The notes: generated from the sequence alone by a model not told the origin. A stretch of DNA of 64,000 nucleotides from Pseudonocardia acidicola (GCF_012911935.1 NZ_JAAXLA010000006.1:1-64000); one strand, 5' to 3'; shown: positions 8,848 through 18,356, numbered from the stretch's first letter. Made by a program: numbers and translations.

Positions 8848-10340
8848 CAGAAGCCGTCCGGGTAGGGCGCGTCGAACAGGCCGCTCGCGGCCGGGACCGC
8901 CAGCGCGGGCGGGGTGTACTCCGGCACCACCCGGGTCAGCCGGGCGCGCACCTCCTGCGCGGCGTTGGCCTCGGCCGCGGCGTACAGCGCGTGCAGACCG
9001 TCCTCGAAGTCGTCGGGCAGCGCCGGCCCCAGCGTCGCCGAGATCCGCGGGTGCGCGGTCGGGGTCCGGTCCTCGGAGTCGCTGAACAGCGCCTCGTTGA
9101 GCTTCTCGCCCGGCCGCAGCCCGGTGAACCGGATGTCGACGTCGGTGGCGCCGACCTGCGCGGCGTAGGACTCGACGAGGGAGACGATCCGTACCGGCTG
9201 GCCCATGTCGAGCACGAAGGTCTCGCCGTCCTCGGCCATCGCCCCGGCCTCGAGCACCAGCCCGACCGCCTCTTCGACGGTCATGAAGAACCGGTCCACG
9301 TCCGGGTCGGTGATCGTGACGGGTTCGTGCGCGGCGATCTGGTGGGCGAGTACGTGCAGGAACGAGCCACGGCTGCCCAGCACGTTGCCGAACCGCACCG
9401 ACCCGACCGCGGTGCGGCCACCGGCCCGGCTGGCCACGATCAGCTCGGCCAGCCGCTTCGTGGCGCCGAGCACCGAGGTCGGGGCGGCGGCCTTGTCGGT
9501 GGAGATGAGGATGAAACGCTCGGTGCCGTGCTCCACCGCCGCGTCCACCAGGTGCTGGGTGCCCAGCACGTTGGACTTGACGCCCTCGCAGGGATGGCGC
9601 TCCAGCAGCGGCAGGTGCTTGTGCGCCGCGGCGTGGAACACGACCTGCGGGCGCAGCTCGGCGAAGATCTGCCGCATCCGGGAGCGGTCCCGGATATCGG
9701 CGACGAGCAGTTCGTCGGTGTCGAGCAGCGCCGCGCCGCTGATCTCCAACTGCAGGCTGTGCAGGTTCGACTCGTCGTGGTCGAGCATGTAGAGCGCGCT
9801 GGGCCCGTAGGAGCGGATCTGCCGGCACAGCTCGCTGCCGATCGACCCGCCCGCCCCGGTCACCAGCACCCGCCGATCGCGGACCGTGGCCCGGGTCGTC
9901 GGCCGTACGACGTGCACCTCGTCGCGGCCCAGCAGCGCCGCCGGCGCCACCGCCATCAGGTCACCGCCGCGGCTGTCCCGCTGCACGGCGGCGTGGAACG
10001 ACGGCAGGTAGCGCACCCGGGCCCCGGACCGGACGGCCTCGCGGACCAGGGCCGCCAGTTCCACCGGCGGCATCGACGGGATCGCCACCACGACGACGTC
10101 GATCCGCTCGGCACGCACGGTGTCGGCCAGCGCGGAGAGCGGACCGAGCACCGGCAGCCGGTTGACCCGCCGCTTGCGCGCGTCGTCGTCCAGGTGCCCG
10201 AGGAGGGTGAGGCCGTACTCGGGGTTGCGCATCAGGTCGCGGGCCAGGGTGCGACCGGCCGCGCCCGCGCCGACGATGAGCGTGCGGGTTCCGGTCGGCG
10301 GCGGTGGGGTGCGGCGGAGGCGCAGGCGCAGACGCTGCAT
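8847..10340 (-). CDS. CapD/PglF-type nucleotide-sugar 4,6-dehydratase (soluble form)
   Basis: 497 residues. The first Rossmann domain begins TLIVGAGAAGRTLARDL (about residues 20-36). A second, NAD(P)-binding SDR domain begins VLVTGAGGSIGSELCRQI near 148. The later segment STDKAAAPTSVLGATKRLAE is the UDP-GlcNAc 4,6-dehydratase hallmark, with the usual catalytic Tyr position occupied by Leu (Met in PglF/FlaA1). The four N-terminal membrane helices of full-length WbpM/PglF are absent. The product would be a 4-keto-6-deoxy sugar nucleotide, the expected substrate for the DegT aminotransferase encoded next. The ATG overlaps the aminotransferase stop. Confidence 0.9.
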   Translation of the reverse strand: MQRLRLRLRRTPPPPTGTRTLIVGAGAAGRTLARDLMRNPEYGLTLLGHLDDDARKRRVNRLPVLGPLSALADTVRAERIDVVVVAIPSMPPVELAALVREAVRSGARVRYLPSFHAAVQRDSRGGDLMAVAPAALLGRDEVHVVRPTTRATVRDRRVLVTGAGGSIGSELCRQIRSYGPSALYMLDHDESNLHSLQLEISGAALLDTDELLVADIRDRSRMRQIFAELRPQVVFHAAAHKHLPLLERHPCEGVKSNVLGTQHLVDAAVEHGTERFILISTDKAAAPTSVLGATKRLAELIVASRAGGRTAVGSVRFGNVLGSRGSFLHVLAHQIAAHEPVTITDPDVDRFFMTVEEAVGLVLEAGAMAEDGETFVLDMGQPVRIVSLVESYAAQVGATDVDIRFTGLRPGEKLNEALFSDSEDRTPTAHPRISATLGPALPDDFEDGLHALYAAAEANAAQEVRARLTRVVPEYTPPALAVPAASGLFDAPYPDGF

Positions 10341-11509
10341 CAGGGGGACCCTCCTCGGCGGCCCAGATCGGTGATCAGGGCACAGACGTGGTCGACATCG
10401 GCGTCGGCCAGGGCGGGGTGCAACGGCAGCGACAGCAGGCCGTCGAAGACCTGGTCCGCCACCGGCAGGTGCGGGGCGCCGAGCAGGGCTCGGAAGTACG
10501 GGAAGTGGTGCACCGGGATGAAGTGCACGGAGGTCCCGACACCGCGTTCGGCGAGCGCCGCGGCGAGCGCGTCGCGGGTGAGCCGATAGCCGGGGCCGAC
10601 GCGGAGCACGTAGAGGTGCCAGGCGTGCCGCCCGGTCACCGGCCGCGGTGGCGGCGTCAGACCCGGGACGTCGCGCAGCGCGGCGTCGTAGCGGTCGGCG
10701 AGCTCGGCCCGCCGGGCCTGCCAGCCCTCCAGCCGGGTCAGCTGCGCGCTGCCGATCGCGGCCTGCAGGTCGGTGAAGTTGGCCTTCATCCCGTCGACCT
10801 CGACGGAGTACCGCCAGCCGCTACCGGGGTGGTAGCGCCGCCAGGCGTCACGGCTCATCCCGTGCTGACGGCTCTGCCGCAGCAGGTCGGCCAGTTCGGG
10901 GTCGGCGGTGGTCACCGCGCCGCCCTCGCCGATCGGCAGGTTCTTGGTGGCGTAGAAGCTGAAGCAGGTCGCGCCGGGTGCGCTGCCCACCGGATCCGGT
11001 CCGGCCGCCGCGCCCAGCCCGTGCGCGGCGTCCTCCACGACGTGCGCGGGATCCAGCCCGGCGGCCGCGGCCAGCTCGGCGACCGGCGCCGGGTAGCCGG
11101 CCATGTGCTGCACCACCATGGCCCGGGCACCGGACCGCTCGGCGGCGCTCGCGACGTCGCGGGGGCGCAGGGTCAGCGTCGCCTCGTCCACGTCGACCAG
11201 GACCGGCCGCAGGCCGGCGTGCACGATCGCGTGCACCGCACCGCAGAACGTCAGCGTCGGGCTGAGCACCGGCGAGCCGGCCGGCAGCCGCAGCGCGCGC
11301 AGCGACAGCTCGATGGCCGCGGTGCACGAGCTCACGGCGACGGCGTGTTCGGCGCCGACCCAGCGGGCCAGCTGGTGTTCGAACTGCGCGGTACGCGGGC
11401 CGGTGGTGACCCAGCCGCTCTCCAGGACGGCCAGCGCCGCGGCCCGGGCCTCGGGGATGATCTCACAGGTGGCGAACGGGACCGCACGGCCGATGTCGGC
11501 GGTGGTCAT
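10340..11509 (-). CDS. DegT/DnrJ/EryC1/StrS-family sugar aminotransferase
   Basis: 389 residues of PLP fold type I. GWVTTGPRTAQFE near the N-terminus, HAVAVSSCTAAIELSLRAL for cofactor phosphate binding, VVEDAAHGLGA and SFYATKNLPIGEGGAV with the Schiff-base Lys are all present. Such enzymes transaminate 4-keto (or 3-keto) sugar nucleotides, which fits the adjacent dehydratase: the pair would make an amino-dideoxy sugar for the polymer. ATG 11509 is preferred to a GTG 9 bp upstream because it reproduces the 4-bp ATGA overlap used throughout the operon. Confidence 0.92.
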   Translation of the reverse strand: MTTADIGRAVPFATCEIIPEARAAALAVLESGWVTTGPRTAQFEHQLARWVGAEHAVAVSSCTAAIELSLRALRLPAGSPVLSPTLTFCGAVHAIVHAGLRPVLVDVDEATLTLRPRDVASAAERSGARAMVVQHMAGYPAPVAELAAAAGLDPAHVVEDAAHGLGAAAGPDPVGSAPGATCFSFYATKNLPIGEGGAVTTADPELADLLRQSRQHGMSRDAWRRYHPGSGWRYSVEVDGMKANFTDLQAAIGSAQLTRLEGWQARRAELADRYDAALRDVPGLTPPPRPVTGRHAWHLYVLRVGPGYRLTRDALAAALAERGVGTSVHFIPVHHFPYFRALLGAPHLPVADQVFDGLLSLPLHPALADADVDHVCALITDLGRRGGSP

Positions 11510-12522
11510 CGTGTCCACCGCCGGCTCGTCCCGGGCCCGGAGAGGGCCTGCCGGTAGATCTCCAGCAGCCCGCGGGCCAGCGCGTGCGCGGCCGGCCGGT
11601 CGTCGGCGGTGGGCACGACCCGGCGTGGCGGGCGTGCCTCGTCCAGGTGCGCCGCGACCGCGTCGGCGATCGCGTCGTCGCGCGGGGCGACGACGTTGCC
11701 GTTGAGCCCGGAGGTCACCAGCTCGGCCGCGCTGTCGGTCGTCACCGCCACCACCGGCAGCCCCATGGCCAGCGCGGAGACGCCGGGGCTGACCGCGGAC
11801 AGGTCCTGCCCGGCGGCGACGAACAGGTCGGCGGCCTCGAGCAGCGCGGGCAGCGGCAGCCGGCCCGCGGGATGCGCCGGCGCCCGGCCGGCCTCACCGC
11901 TGAGTCGCAGCACGTGCACGTCGCTACGACCCAGCCGCTCGACGGCCGCGGCCCAGTCTCCGAGCATCGCGGTGCGACGCGCCGGGACCACGCCGACGAC
12001 CAGCCGGACCCCGGGGCGGATCCCGAGCTCGCGGCGTACCGCGCCACGCTCCGCGGCCCCGCCGTCCCGGCTCCCGGCTCCGGGCGCGTGCCAGGGGGAC
12101 AGCACCGGCAGGCACCGCACCCGCTCCCCCGGGGCCAGCGCCGCCTCCACGACGATCCGGCCCGCGGTGCGCCCGTGGGTGAGCCAGACGGCGCAGCGGG
12201 CGGCGCGCCGGCGCTCGCGGCGCGCCCAGCGGCGCGTCGCGACCAGCTCGTGGCCGCGCAACGGGATCCGGTCGACGGTGTGCACCCGGTACGCGGCGAG
12301 CCCGGCGTCGCCGTCGACCTCGCCGACGGTGTGCAGCAGATCCGCCCGCTCGCCCGGCCGGGCCAGCCGCAGCCGGCCCGCACCCAGCAGCAGCTCGACC
12401 GCCTCGCGCAGCGCCGCGGCCAGCGGCCCGGCACCGGGTGCGGCCTGCAGCCGCAGGCTGGGCACCGTGTCCGGCACCGGCGAGACCACCGCCGGCGGGC
12501 CGGCCGGGTGGATCGCGGTCAT
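11506..12522 (-). CDS. glycosyltransferase, GT4-like (divergent)
   Basis: 338 residues. The C-terminal half has the GT-B donor-site pattern: LPALLEAADLFVAAG, then SPGVSALAMGLPVVAVTTDSAAELV with a Glu in the expected place. The N-terminal half is weakly conserved and contains VWLTHGRTAGRIV. The start is ATG 12522, preceded by AGGAGGAG 3 bp away and overlapping the Wzz stop (ATGA). A longer frame reaches 12549 but lacks support. It is a likely second sugar transferase for the repeat unit; the sugar is unknown. Confidence 0.8.
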   Translation of the reverse strand: MTAIHPAGPPAVVSPVPDTVPSLRLQAAPGAGPLAAALREAVELLLGAGRLRLARPGERADLLHTVGEVDGDAGLAAYRVHTVDRIPLRGHELVATRRWARRERRRAARCAVWLTHGRTAGRIVVEAALAPGERVRCLPVLSPWHAPGAGSRDGGAAERGAVRRELGIRPGVRLVVGVVPARRTAMLGDWAAAVERLGRSDVHVLRLSGEAGRAPAHPAGRLPLPALLEAADLFVAAGQDLSAVSPGVSALAMGLPVVAVTTDSAAELVTSGLNGNVVAPRDDAIADAVAAHLDEARPPRRVVPTADDRPAAHALARGLLEIYRQALSGPGTSRRWTR

Positions 12523-13889
12523 GAGCTCCTCCTGAGAAGACGCCGCCACGACCGGGGCCGCCGGGCGGCCCCGGGATCACCGAGGACGCCGATGACCGGC
12601 AAGCCGGTCGCCGCGGCCAGGTCGTCGAGGCGCTGCAGCGCGGTGTGCCGGGCGAGCACCGGCACCACCGGCAGCAGTCCACAGTGGTCGGTCGAGCGGA
12701 GGGTGTCGCACGTCGTCAGGGCCTGCACGTCGAGCCGGTCGAAGGTGCGGCCGCGGGTGACCTCCCAGGGCGCCTCGAGCACGGCGGTTCGGACGTCCGT
12801 CCGGGCCGGGCCCGCCTCGTGCAGACCGTTGGTCCCGGCAGGCCGGGGCGCCGGCGACGGCGGGGGTGTCATGCCCGGCCCGCCGGCCGGCGGGTCCGCC
12901 TCGTTCAGCGCCGCCCGCAGCGCGGCCGCGATCGCCGCCAGCCGCTGCGGGTCGCCCGGCCCGACGAGCAGCGCGCGCCGGACCTCGTGCCGCTGGGCCG
13001 CCCGGCGCAGGGCGAACAGCAGTTCGGGGTCGGCGGCACGGCCCTGATCGGTCCGCGGCAGCTGCCCGATCAGCGGGACACCGATACCCCGCGCGAACGC
13101 CCGGGCGTCGGGCACCCGCGGCCGCAGCACCTCGACCACGGTTGCGGCCAGCAGCCCGGCGACGAGCCCGATCACCAGGGCCAGTCCGAGGTCGGTGGCG
13201 AGGTTCGTCGGAGTGGCGCCGGTGCTGACCGCCGGGGAGATGACGGCGGCCGAGCCTGCCGAGCCTGCGGACGTCCCGCTCAGCTGCAACTGGCGCATCG
13301 TCGAGCTCAGGTCGTTGAGCTGCTGGTCGATACCGGCGAGCTGCGCCGCGGTGTCGGCGCTGGCCACCGGGTCCTTGGTGAGGGCCAGCGCCGTGGCCGT
13401 CTTCTGCCGCTGGTCCTGCAGTTGCTTCTGGCGGTCGCTGAGACCGCTGAGAAGATTGGCCGTGCGGGCATCGCCGGCGTTGTTGAGGTAGCTGACCACA
13501 TCCGTCGCCAGTGCCTGATCCAGCTTGGTGGCCACGGCCGGATCACGGTCGGTCACCGACACGTCGAACACCGCGGAGCTGCCCAGCCGGACGACGTCGA
13601 TCCGAGTGGCCGTGGTCGTCGGGTCCCGCCCGGTGACGCCGGCCTCGCCCAGCGCCCGCTGCACCATGGCGTTGCTGGTGGCCACCCCCTTGACCAGGTT
13701 CAGCAGCGCGTCGGCCTCGGTGTCCGAACCCGCCAGCACGGTGCCCCCCTGGATGCGCGACCACGAGGCGTACGTCCGGGGCGTGACAGCGGCCAGCAGC
13801 CCCAGCACGAGAGGGGGCAGCAGCAGGCAGACGAGCAGGAGTCGCCAGTGTCCGCGGAACACGCGCAGGAGAATCTCGTTGACGTCCAT
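12519..13889 (-). CDS. Wzz-type chain-length/capsular regulator with degenerate tyrosine-kinase-like domain
   Basis: 456 residues, first gene of the operon. TM1 (about residues 18-38) and TM2 (about 225-250) flank a periplasmic region with a Gln/Lys-rich coiled-coil stretch (LSDRQKQLQDQRQK). This is the Wzz/YveK co-polymerase layout. The cytoplasmic C-terminus resembles the BY-kinase domain usually fused or paired with Wzz. Its Walker A is missing, however: the corresponding LLVGPGDPQRLAAIAAAL has no GKS/T, and no Tyr cluster ends the protein. It is probably a regulatory co-polymerase without kinase activity. ATG 13889 has a GGATGGA stretch just upstream. Confidence 0.82.
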   Translation of the reverse strand: MDVNEILLRVFRGHWRLLLVCLLLPPLVLGLLAAVTPRTYASWSRIQGGTVLAGSDTEADALLNLVKGVATSNAMVQRALGEAGVTGRDPTTTATRIDVVRLGSSAVFDVSVTDRDPAVATKLDQALATDVVSYLNNAGDARTANLLSGLSDRQKQLQDQRQKTATALALTKDPVASADTAAQLAGIDQQLNDLSSTMRQLQLSGTSAGSAGSAAVISPAVSTGATPTNLATDLGLALVIGLVAGLLAATVVEVLRPRVPDARAFARGIGVPLIGQLPRTDQGRAADPELLFALRRAAQRHEVRRALLVGPGDPQRLAAIAAALRAALNEADPPAGGPGMTPPPSPAPRPAGTNGLHEAGPARTDVRTAVLEAPWEVTRGRTFDRLDVQALTTCDTLRSTDHCGLLPVVPVLARHTALQRLDDLAAATGLPVIGVLGDPGAARRPRSWRRLLRRSS

Positions 13890-13985
13890 TAGTCCATCCG
13901 TGTGAGACCGAGAGTTGTGCCGTGACGTTGCGTCGACGCTAGGGACGCCATCTGACCGAAGGCTCACACCGATGGATGAGACTTC

Positions 13986-14693
13986 CTACGTCGTTCGAAC
14001 GGACCGCACCACGGTCGAGGCATCGTTTCCGGGTGGGCGCATACCGGCCGCGCGCGCCAGCGCGACGGCCTCCAGCCGGCTGTGCACGTCGAGCTTCGAC
14101 AGGATGCTGCGGCTGTGCGTGCGGACGGTGTTCGCCGACAGGAACAGCTCACGGGCGATCTCGGTGCCCGTCTTGCCCTCCATCATGCCGAGCAGGACCT
14201 CACGCTCCCGCGCACTCAGCACCTCGAGCGGACCGTCCCCGGCGCGGGCCCGGCGCGCGTCCTCCCGCAACTCGCGCAGGATCGTGCCGAGCAGGTCCTC
14301 GGGGTAGCAGGCACCGCCCTCGTGCACGATGTGCAGGACGGTGACGAGCCGTTCGAGCGAGACGTCCATACCCAGCCAGGCGTTCGCCCCGGCCTGGGCC
14401 ACCGCGACCGCCACCGCCGGGTCGTGGGTGGCGGTCAGCACCACGATCCGCACCTCGGGCCGAGTGGCGCGGATCCGCTCGATCAGCCCGGGCGCCTCGA
14501 CCCCGAGCGACTCCACGTCGATGGTGACGACGTCCGGTCGCCAGCTCGTCACGATCTCGACGAGCCGGGGCTCGTCGGTGGTGCAGCGGCCGAGAACCCA
14601 GAGATCCGACGTCGCGGCCAGCCCGGCCGCGATCGCTTCGGCGAGCATCTGGTGGTCGTCGATGAGCAGCACGCGCAGCCTGGACACGCTCAC
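13986..14693 (-). CDS. LuxR/NarL-family response regulator, probable operon regulator
   Basis: 235 residues. The N-terminal receiver has the acidic pair (LLIDDHQ) and the phospho-acceptor Asp in VVTIDVESLG, but the usual Lys of the final strand is Met (AWLGMDVS). The C-terminal LuxR-type helix-turn-helix reads LSAREREVLLGMMEGKTGTE, then IARELFLSANTVRTHSRSIL. The GTG at 14693 is chosen because GGAGG lies 7 nt upstream. It sits 97 bp upstream of the Wzz gene on the same strand and is divergent to the secreted protein at 14814, so control of both is plausible. No sensor kinase is encoded nearby. Confidence 0.88.
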   Translation of the reverse strand: MSVSRLRVLLIDDHQMLAEAIAAGLAATSDLWVLGRCTTDEPRLVEIVTSWRPDVVTIDVESLGVEAPGLIERIRATRPEVRIVVLTATHDPAVAVAVAQAGANAWLGMDVSLERLVTVLHIVHEGGACYPEDLLGTILRELREDARRARAGDGPLEVLSAREREVLLGMMEGKTGTEIARELFLSANTVRTHSRSILSKLDVHSRLEAVALARAAGMRPPGNDASTVVRSVRTT

Positions 14694-14813
14694 ACCGTTG
14701 CCTCCCGAACGGATTTCGTCTTCGGCCGCCTGCACGAGACACCTCATGCAGTTGTACGAGCCGCGGACGGCCTGTACCGGGGAGAGTCGGCACGGAAGAA
14801 GGGAGGTGCCCGA

Positions 14814-15674
14814 GTGGGTCCGCTTGCCCGGCCCTTCTCGCGATCCCCGCGCACCGCCCGCCGCACCGTGTGGCGGATCGCCGCGGTGGTCGCGGGCCTG
14901 CTCGCGGCGCAGGCCTGCTCCCCCGCCGCACCGCCGGCGCGGACGGCCGCGAACCCGTTCCCCTCGATCGTGCTCGACACCCAGGACCCGGCCGCCGCCG
15001 GTGACGGCTTCACCGCCGTGGACGCCACCCCGTCCCAGCTGGTCCGGGTGCCGCCCGGGCAGCGGGCCCTGATCTGGCTGGGCGGGTACGACAACGGCAC
15101 CTGCACGTGGGGCGAGAACGACGACCAGGTTCGGTACGAGTTCGCCCGGTACGCGCTGGCCACCGACGCGCGCGTGCTCGGCTACTTCCTCGCCGACGAG
15201 CCGAACACCGACGGCCACTGCCCCGGGGCGAGCACACAGGTGCGCAACCGGGCGGCGCTGGTCCGCTCGCTCGACCCGAACCCACGGCACATCACGCTGG
15301 CCAACATCGACGACCCCACGCAGTTCGCCGCGTTCCGCGACGCCGTCGACGTGCTGGCCACCGACCCGTACCCGTGTGTCGCGGGCGGCGGCTGCGACTG
15401 GTCGCTGATCCCGTCCTACATCGCCCGGCTGCACGCCGCCGGGGTCGTGCACTACATGGGGATGCTGCAGGCCTTCTCGGGCGAGGAGTGGCGCTGGCCC
15501 ACCGCCGCGGAGCTGCAGCGGATGATCGAGCAGTGGCGGGCGTCGGACTGGTGCGGCGCGCTGACGTTCTCCTGGTCCTACCAGGGCGGCCGGCTCGTCG
15601 ACCATCCCGACCTGCTGGCGGTGCTGCGCGGGTTCAACACCCGGCCGCCCGCTCCCACCACACCGTGCGCATGA
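14814..15674 (+). CDS. exported TIM-barrel-like protein, putative glycan hydrolase
   Basis: 286 residues. An Arg-rich N-terminus and hydrophobic segment ending LLAAQACSP gives either a signal peptide or a weak lipobox (Cys about 35). The mature part has LGYFLADEPNTDGHC with an acidic pair, LATDPYPC, and WCGALTFSWSY near the end. These are the beta-strand-end acids and aromatics seen in TIM-barrel glycoside hydrolases. I cannot assign a GH family. The GTG at 14814 has GGAGG 7 nt upstream; a much longer open frame upstream is the shadow of the regulator gene. Divergence from the exopolysaccharide operon suggests action on that polymer. Confidence 0.72.
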   Translation: MGPLARPFSRSPRTARRTVWRIAAVVAGLLAAQACSPAAPPARTAANPFPSIVLDTQDPAAAGDGFTAVDATPSQLVRVPPGQRALIWLGGYDNGTCTWGENDDQVRYEFARYALATDARVLGYFLADEPNTDGHCPGASTQVRNRAALVRSLDPNPRHITLANIDDPTQFAAFRDAVDVLATDPYPCVAGGGCDWSLIPSYIARLHAAGVVHYMGMLQAFSGEEWRWPTAAELQRMIEQWRASDWCGALTFSWSYQGGRLVDHPDLLAVLRGFNTRPPAPTTPCA

Positions 15675-15966
15675 CGGGCGCGCCGGGGAGAACCGTTCGG
15701 GCGGTCCTGGGCCGCCGGTCGGCGCGCACCCACGCCGCCTCCCCGGAAAACCGGGCCGGCCGCCAGTACTGTGACAGGAGTCCGATTCCGCTGGGGAACT
15801 TCCGGCGGGATCCGCGACGTCGTACCAGGTGACCGCGCACCGCGGGCCCGCACGATCCGGCCCCTCGACCAGACAGGACCATGGACCCGTCCCGAAGTAC
15901 CGGCAGCGTCGCCGACCGACGCTGCATTCCCCTGCTTGATCCCGCCGCCGCCCTGGCGGCCCCCCG
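15675..15966. other. 292-bp non-coding stretch between exported protein and CorC pair
   Basis: No open frame with convincing codon use. It contains a short CCCGG-AAAA-CCGGG hairpin (15742-15755) that could end the 14814 transcript. The TACTGTGACAGG box near 15767 is unassigned. The promoter for the CNNM/CorC pair should lie here but cannot be placed with confidence. Confidence 0.4.
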
Positions 15967-17352
15967 ATGACCACCGTCCTGAGCATCATGCTCGGCGTTC
16001 TGGTGGTCGTCGCCATCACCGCGCTGACCGGCTATTTCGTCGCCCAGGAATTCGGCTACATGGCCGTCGACCGGTCCCGGCTCAAGGCCCGTGCCACCGC
16101 CGGTGACGCCGGCGCCGAACGGGCCCTGGCCATCACCCGGCGCACCTCCTTCATGTTGTCCGGCGCCCAGCTCGGCATCACCGTCACCGGTCTGCTCGTC
16201 GGTTACGTCGCCGAGCCGATGATCGGCAACGGCATCGGGGTGCTGCTCGGCGGCGTCGGCGTGCCGAGCGCCGTCGGCGTGGCGATCGGCACCGTGCTGG
16301 CACTGCTGTTCGCGACCGTCGTGCAGATGGTCTTCGGCGAGCTGTTCCCGAAGAACCTCGCGATCGCCGAGCCGGAGCCGGTGGCCCGCGCGCTGGCCCT
16401 GTCCACCGCGATCTACCTGAAGCTGTTCGGCTGGCTGATCTGGCTGTTCGACCAGGCCTCGGTGCTGCTGCTCAAGGCACTGCGCATCGAGCCGGTGCAC
16501 GACGTCGAGCACGCGGCCACCCCGCGCGACCTCGAGGCGATCATCGACGAGTCCCGCGACAGCGGCGACCTGCCCGAGGAGCTGTCCACCCTGCTCGACC
16601 GGGTGCTGGACTTCACCGACCGCACCGCGCGGGCCGCGATGATCCCCCGCCCGCACGTGGCGTCGGTGTCGGCCGACGAGACCGTGGGCCACCTGGTGGA
16701 GATCATGGCGTCCGGGCACTCCCGGCTGCCGGTACTCGGCAACGGCGCCGACGACGTCGTCGGCGTGATCTGCCTGCGCGACGTGCTCGCGCTCGAGGGC
16801 CGCGACCTCGACGCCATCCGGGTGGCCGCTGTGATGCGCAAGGCCGTGCTGGTGCCCGCATCGCTGCCGCTGCCCGCCGTGCTGCACCAGCTGCGCGAGG
16901 CCGACGACGAGTTCGCCTGTGTGGTCGACGAGTACGGCGGCCTGGCCGGCGTGGTGACGATGGAGGACATCGCCGAGGAGCTCGTCGGTGAGATCACCGA
17001 CGAGCACGACCCGGAGGGCGAGGACGAGGCCACGATCGGTGACGGTGACTGGACCGTGCCCGGCACCCTGCACATCGACGAGGTCGAGCGGCTGCTCGAC
17101 CACGACATGCCCGAGGGCGACTACCAGACCATCAGTGGCCTGGTGATCGCCGAGCTGCAGCGGCTGCCCGAGCCGGGCGACGCCGTGATCGTCACGCTGC
17201 CCCGCCCGTCGGGTGCCGACGACGACGAACCGGACCCCCGGCTTTCGGTGACGGTGCTGACCGTGGACCGCCGGGTGCCCGAGACGGTGCGGCTGGCCTG
17301 GGCCGACGCATCCGATCAGGACTCCCCGAGCGCCGCGGAGGTGCGGGCATGA
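15967..17352 (+). CDS. CNNM/CorC-family membrane protein with CBS domains
   Basis: 461 residues. An N-terminal DUF21/CNNM region (about 1-190, several TM helices) contains FMLSGAQLGITVTGLLVG and QMVFGELFPKNLAIAEP. A CBS pair follows (about 215-340, including MIPRPHVASVSADETV and CVVDEYGGLAGVVTMEDIAE). The C-terminal CorC_HlyC domain begins WTVPGTLHIDEVERLL. The family is linked to Mg2+/Co2+ efflux and homeostasis; older annotations call it haemolysin. It overlaps the next gene by 4 bp (ATGA), so the two probably form a heteromer. Confidence 0.92.
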   Translation: MTTVLSIMLGVLVVVAITALTGYFVAQEFGYMAVDRSRLKARATAGDAGAERALAITRRTSFMLSGAQLGITVTGLLVGYVAEPMIGNGIGVLLGGVGVPSAVGVAIGTVLALLFATVVQMVFGELFPKNLAIAEPEPVARALALSTAIYLKLFGWLIWLFDQASVLLLKALRIEPVHDVEHAATPRDLEAIIDESRDSGDLPEELSTLLDRVLDFTDRTARAAMIPRPHVASVSADETVGHLVEIMASGHSRLPVLGNGADDVVGVICLRDVLALEGRDLDAIRVAAVMRKAVLVPASLPLPAVLHQLREADDEFACVVDEYGGLAGVVTMEDIAEELVGEITDEHDPEGEDEATIGDGDWTVPGTLHIDEVERLLDHDMPEGDYQTISGLVIAELQRLPEPGDAVIVTLPRPSGADDDEPDPRLSVTVLTVDRRVPETVRLAWADASDQDSPSAAEVRA

Positions 17353-18356
17353 ACCTCACCGCCGTCATCGTGTCGATCGGCCTGATCGCGCTGAGCGCGT
17401 TCTTCGTGGCGATCGAGTTCGCCCTCGTCGCGGCCCGGCGCTACCGGCTCGAGGAGGCCGCGGAGACCAGCGCCTCGGCCCGCGCGGCGCTGCGCAGCGC
17501 CCGCGACCTGTCGCTGCTGCTGGCCGGGTCGCAGCTGGGTATCACGCTGTGCACCCTGGGCCTCGGCGCCGTGGCCAAGCCCGCCGTCGACGAGGCGCTG
17601 GAGCCGCTGCTGGTGAGCTGGGGGCTGCCCACCGCGACCGCGGGCGTGCTCGCGTTCGTGCTGTCCATGGTCGTGGTGACGTTCCTGCACCTGGTCGTGG
17701 GCGAGATGGCCCCGAAGTCCTGGGCGATCTCGCACCCGGAACGCTCGGCCACCCTGCTCGCGCTGCCGATGCGGGGGTTCATGTTCCTCACCCGGCCGCT
17801 GCTCGTCGCGCTGAACGGGATCGCGAACTGGTGCCTGCACCGGGTCGGCGTGGAACCGGTGGACGAGGTCGGCGCCGGGCGCAATCCCGACGACCTGCGC
17901 GAGCTGGTGGACCACTCCGCCCGCGCCGGCGCGCTCGACCAGGGGCGCCACGACCAGCTGCTCACGGCGATGGAGCTGGACAGCGCGCCGCTGCGCGAGC
18001 TGGTCCGCGACGAGCTCGCCGCGGTCGCGATCGACGACCGCGTGCAACAGATCCGCGAGGTGTCCCGGACGAGCGGCCACCTGCGGCTGGTGGTGCGCGA
18101 CGGTGCGATACCGGTCGGCGTGGTGCACGTCCGCGACACCCTCACCCGGGCTCCGGAGACCACCGCCCGCGATCTGATGCGTCCGGTGCTCACCCTGACC
18201 GGCGAGGAGACCGCCTACGCCGCGCTCGGGATCATGCGCCAGCAGCGCAGCCACCTGGCGCTGGTGCGGTCCGAGGACCGGCTGCTCGGCCTGGTGACGA
18301 TGCAGGACCTGCTGGACCGGCTGCTGCCGGCCGAGCCGGAGCCGGCTGGGGCCTGA
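17349..18356 (+). CDS. CNNM/CorC-family protein, second member of pair (no CorC_HlyC domain)
   Basis: 335 residues. The N-terminal CNNM domain has LLLAGSQLGITLCTLGLGAV and HLVVGEMAPKSWAISHPE, near-identical in layout to the previous gene. CBS repeats follow, including HLALVRSEDRLLGLVTMQDL, and the protein stops after them, lacking the C-terminal CorC_HlyC domain. The ATG overlaps the upstream stop. Paired long and short CNNM proteins are common in actinobacteria; the substrate is presumably a divalent cation. Confidence 0.9.
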   Translation: MNLTAVIVSIGLIALSAFFVAIEFALVAARRYRLEEAAETSASARAALRSARDLSLLLAGSQLGITLCTLGLGAVAKPAVDEALEPLLVSWGLPTATAGVLAFVLSMVVVTFLHLVVGEMAPKSWAISHPERSATLLALPMRGFMFLTRPLLVALNGIANWCLHRVGVEPVDEVGAGRNPDDLRELVDHSARAGALDQGRHDQLLTAMELDSAPLRELVRDELAAVAIDDRVQQIREVSRTSGHLRLVVRDGAIPVGVVHVRDTLTRAPETTARDLMRPVLTLTGEETAYAALGIMRQQRSHLALVRSEDRLLGLVTMQDLLDRLLPAEPEPAGA

